Source: Stenogyne calaminthoides
Taxonomy: Eukaryota > Streptophyta > Magnoliopsida > Lamiales > Lamiaceae
Direction of reading: 5' to 3'
DNA: 64,000 bases
Assembly (NCBI GenBank): GCA_037126765.1
Contig: JBBCBC010000029.1
Location: 30,502,052-30,566,051, forward strand
Part shown: piece after piece, positions 61,145 through 64,000 of the stretch
Layout of the letters: each line of letters starts with the position of its first letter
Position numbering within the stretch: the stretch's first letter is position 1
Translations under genes and position numbers: made by a program
The notes under the pieces: model-generated
What the model was told of the DNA's origin: nothing
Databases searched by the model: none
Seen by the model: the letters and a program-made list of their open reading frames with translations, nothing else

Positions 61145-63950
61145 TCAACGCTCCATATACGATTCATCCTGAAAATAAAACCATGATTATCAGCAATGCT
61201 GTTGTAAGGTTTTCCCTAATGTGAAACGAATCATCTCGTCGTGCATTTGAATTTGTTGTGAACTATATAGGCCTGTTCCTGTCCATAATATCTTTAAAAC
61301 GTCCATTCAAAGGTATTTTTCAGTGATGTATGTTAACTTAGTTGAGTATATGTGTTTAAGACTTTAGTTTCAAATGGTAAGTTACTCACGTCTCCCAACT
61401 GTAACTGGCCGCTTATTCCAGCACCGAGCCCCGTATCGGCCACAATACCGTGTTCTTCAATTTCTCAAGGGCGGTAAAAAGTGAATGCTCGTTGCAACTT
61501 TCGTGGTGAAAATACTTCAACTTCGACCATATAAGAGGCAGTCACAGGACGGTGGTCAGATAGCTTAAGCTCAGATCTCCTATAGCTTACCAACTTCATT
61601 CCTGTCCCAAATGACAGAACTCGATCACACCTGTGCACATAATATAAACAAGTTCAACAAATGCAAAAATGTACAACAAAAACTAACATACAAGAAAATT
61701 TATCACAATTAGACCGTGTGTATGTTTCGATATCAAGTCAATGGGGAAACATTAAGATGCATACAAGGAGCATAATACATACCATGCTGGTGTTCGTCTT
61801 CCAGCCCTTGGATCTTCTCCACAGTAAGCGTCAGAGTTGAATTCATACTTGTAAGTTGGAGGAAAGTTTAAAGTACCTTCAGACCATCCATCAAATGCAC
61901 GGCCCTTTCTAAGCTCTTTCGTTAGCTGCAAAAGGCAAATCTCACTTCTCAGCATATCAGGACACAGAGACAAAGTCTTGTATGCACCAAGTGCAACGTG
62001 CAACTCAAGCGCATCTTTAAACGGAAATAGGTGTTCTCACTGAAGCATATTAGTTGGTCAGTATCAGTCTTTTTCACTGACAGTTGTTCTCGCTGAAGTA
62101 TTAGTTGTGTACAGTTGCACCATACAAGTGGTGTACAAGAAACTTACTCCAGGACAAAACACCTTCACTTGCTATAACAATAACTTAACACCAAAGCCCA
62201 AAATATAGACAGAGAAAAGCCTTTTACCAGATGCTAATGGTTGATCACTTGCTAAACAAATAATCTAGTGTTCACCCTATAACTAATGCAATACAGCATT
62301 GTCTTCAGAGACTATGTACTAAGACTATAGTACTATTTCCGTCCCAACTCTTTGTTCACATTTACTGTTTTCAGAAGTTTTAAACAGCGAGCGAGTTTTT
62401 TATTGGTATGTAAAATGATAAAAGTAATTTTTAAGGAGACATATATCAAGAATAGATAGAAGATGTAGATCTATCATACCACTCCTTAAAAGTCATTTTA
62501 TCATTTCAAATACTAATAAATAACTCGCTCGCTAAAACACGAGAAAAAAGTAGGCGTGAACAAAGAGTTGGGACAGAGGGAGTATTAGATTTGACTTGAC
62601 ACAGGATAATTGGGTGGAGTGCCGGTGGGGTCAGATCACTACTTTGAATTTGAGGATATTTATGAGAAATAAGTTTTCAATGTGGGAAACTCTCAAAAGA
62701 TATTGAATCAATAAAGTAGGGATAGCTGAAAACCGGTAAAAGAACATACACTTTATAGCAATCAGCTTTTCTTATTCTAAGAAATCAAACTCACCTGATC
62801 TCGTTCAAGTAACATGCACCAGTCCTTTTTGGAAATGAACTCTCTTGTCCGCTCATAAGGCAAATTGATTCGATAATTCAGGTCCCCCAACCAGATTATT
62901 CTCCTGTAATCAATCCGGTGAGATTTGTAATCTTCTCACTTGCATTTCAACTGATAGAAAATTGCTTTAAAAATTATCAAGTCAAATTTTTTTCTTTTAA
63001 AGTTTCACAAAAAAGTAATTTTGGGAAACAATAATAAGAAAAGGTTAAATAGCTAAGTAGTTGTAACACTGTGCTCCCATATTTGGAATTGTTGCAAGCT
63101 AACACTATAGGTTTTGAAATTGGAATTTCAAGTATTCACTAATCATGAAGCAATAGCCATAACAAAATTTAAAAAATAAATAAAATGAATATGATACTAC
63201 TTAAATGACAGCATGATAGCATACAAGTATAAAACAGATTCTAAAGTTGCAGATGAAGTTTAAAACAGTTTAGAATACAGAGCCCTAAAGGTAATAAGAT
63301 ATTCAAATTCAACCCACTCAGAAGTGGTCAATCGATGGGAAGTCAATTAATTACTCAAATCTTGTATTGCAGTATCTGATTCGTACGAATGGAATATCCA
63401 GCCTTCATGCACTAAAGTAACATTTCAAAGTGCAAAATTTAGTTTAACTGTACAGTAAACTCATAGTTATATTGAGAAAGGAAATGCAGAGATTGAAATC
63501 TCTTTGAGACAATTGATGATGATATAGGATGTCACATGGTTATTGAGCATCATCTATAATAACCAATCAAACGTTTCCTCTGGATTGTGGGATTGTTTCT
63601 AAAAAAGGTGAGTTACTATCAATTACAATGATTTATGCCTTCTTGGCACTTGCTTCTTTCAGTGATAGATAACAAGCTCGGTACCATTATTACTTTGAAG
63701 TTAAAGTAGGCCATTCAATAATATACTATCATAAGAAGAACAAGGGGATGGATAGCTATACTTACTCGTGGTCATAGATGTTTCTAGGAAGCCCCATACC
63801 AGCATGTGAATTGAATTGTGTCCGTCGATGAATTTCATGCACATCAGCATTTCTTTTCATTGCATCAGCCTCTTTCTCGCCTGATGTTAGGTGGGTACAA
63901 ACAAAGCAGAACAGTGTCTGATGAATAGACATGCTGATTGCAATTGATCC
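61145..63950 (-). CDS. inositol polyphosphate 5-phosphatase, C-terminal exons (copy B)
   Basis: Exons 63950-63766, 62903-62795, 61925-61793, 61630-61390 and 61168-61145 match arm A exons 7-11. Here exon 7 is in frame (CTTTGTTTGT, three Ts), giving QTLFCFVCTHLTSGEKEADA. Exon 10, however, differs: where copy A reads TFTDAEIEE, copy B has a net three-base longer stretch with TGA at 61465-61467. The upstream exons lie beyond the window. Confidence 0.85.
62333..62582. mobile_element. Stowaway MITE in phosphatase intron (arm B)
   Basis: The same 250-bp insertion as in arm A, with TA flanks (62331-62332, 62583-62584) and a few substitutions. The insertion therefore predates the divergence of the two arms. 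Confidence 0.85.
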
Positions 63951-64000
63951 CTGAGAGAGACAGAGAGTTAGAGAGAGAGTTATGCTACTTGAGTCACTTA

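Larger units (their letters stand above)
59404..64000 (-). repeat. inverted duplication, arm B
   Basis: The reverse complement of 46919-51507, beginning immediately at the gap edge and continuing to the window end. Differences from arm A include scattered substitutions, small indels, and a more divergent ~70-base patch at about 60325-60400 (arm A about 50520-50590). Confidence 0.95.

Noticed and set aside
1..64000. CRISPR arrays, operons, bacterial mobile elements or biosynthetic clusters
   Set aside because: The window is plant nuclear DNA; no regularly spaced repeats with unique spacers and no functional gene clustering were found.

Overview
The window is plant nuclear DNA, almost certainly from a eudicot. 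It has small exons separated by AT-rich introns, plant-specific gene families, many short inverted-repeat transposons (MITEs), LTR-retrotransposon debris and a plastid DNA insertion. I see no bacterial or phage features. The order cannot be fixed from the sequence alone.

Layout: 1-4.2 kb is mostly an LTR-retrotransposon remnant. 4.4-7.9 kb (+) is a complete seven-exon poly(A)-binding protein gene. 8.1-9.3 kb (-) is an MRNIP-like zinc-ribbon gene with an in-frame stop at an expected cysteine. 9.5-11.4 kb is a nest of transposons: a non-autonomous hAT element, a MITE split by a tRNA-derived SINE, and a Stowaway-like MITE. 12.5-15.7 kb (+) is a proline/serine-rich At5g52430-type gene with two apparent frameshifts. 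17.0-17.5 kb (+) is an intronless gene for a small, probably mitochondrial protein. 20.5-23.9 kb (-) is an intact leucine-rich-repeat receptor kinase of the RGI5 type whose only coding intron is GC-AG. 28.2-32.0 kb (-) is an intact eight-exon plastid S1-domain protein (PDE338/RLSB type). 32.4-33.6 kb is another LTR-like remnant. 34.2-37.2 kb is a ~3 kb nuclear plastid insertion (trnG-trnS-psbI-psbK-trnQ), all decayed. 37.2-44.2 kb holds only repeats. 44.2-49.8 kb (+) is a type I inositol polyphosphate 5-phosphatase gene, followed by a DHRS12-like short-chain dehydrogenase (50.9-53.4 kb, +) and the C-terminal part of exocyst subunit SEC6 (54.4-58.6 kb, -).

A 500-base run of N (58904-59403) follows. 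After it, the sequence from the start of the dehydrogenase back into the phosphatase is repeated in reverse orientation to the window end, so 59404-64000 is a near-identical inverted copy of 46919-51507. Each copy carries small indels the other lacks, and the genes in 44-58 kb carry several homopolymer-length frameshifts. Taken with the exact 500-N gap, this points to a misplaced alternative haplotype contig and local base errors rather than to a true palindrome and several dead genes, although a real inverted duplication is not excluded.

The genes do not form one pathway. They are ordinary housekeeping and signalling genes: translation, plastid RNA binding, phosphoinositide signalling, secretion and peptide perception. 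From memory, several have Arabidopsis counterparts close together on chromosome 1 (At1g71710, At1g71720, At1g71770, At1g71820), which suggests conserved gene order. I found no convincing previously undescribed system. The most unusual biology is the GC-AG intron holding a hairpin MITE in the kinase domain, the overlapping upstream ORF of the poly(A)-binding protein gene, and the stop-for-cysteine change in the MRNIP-like gene.
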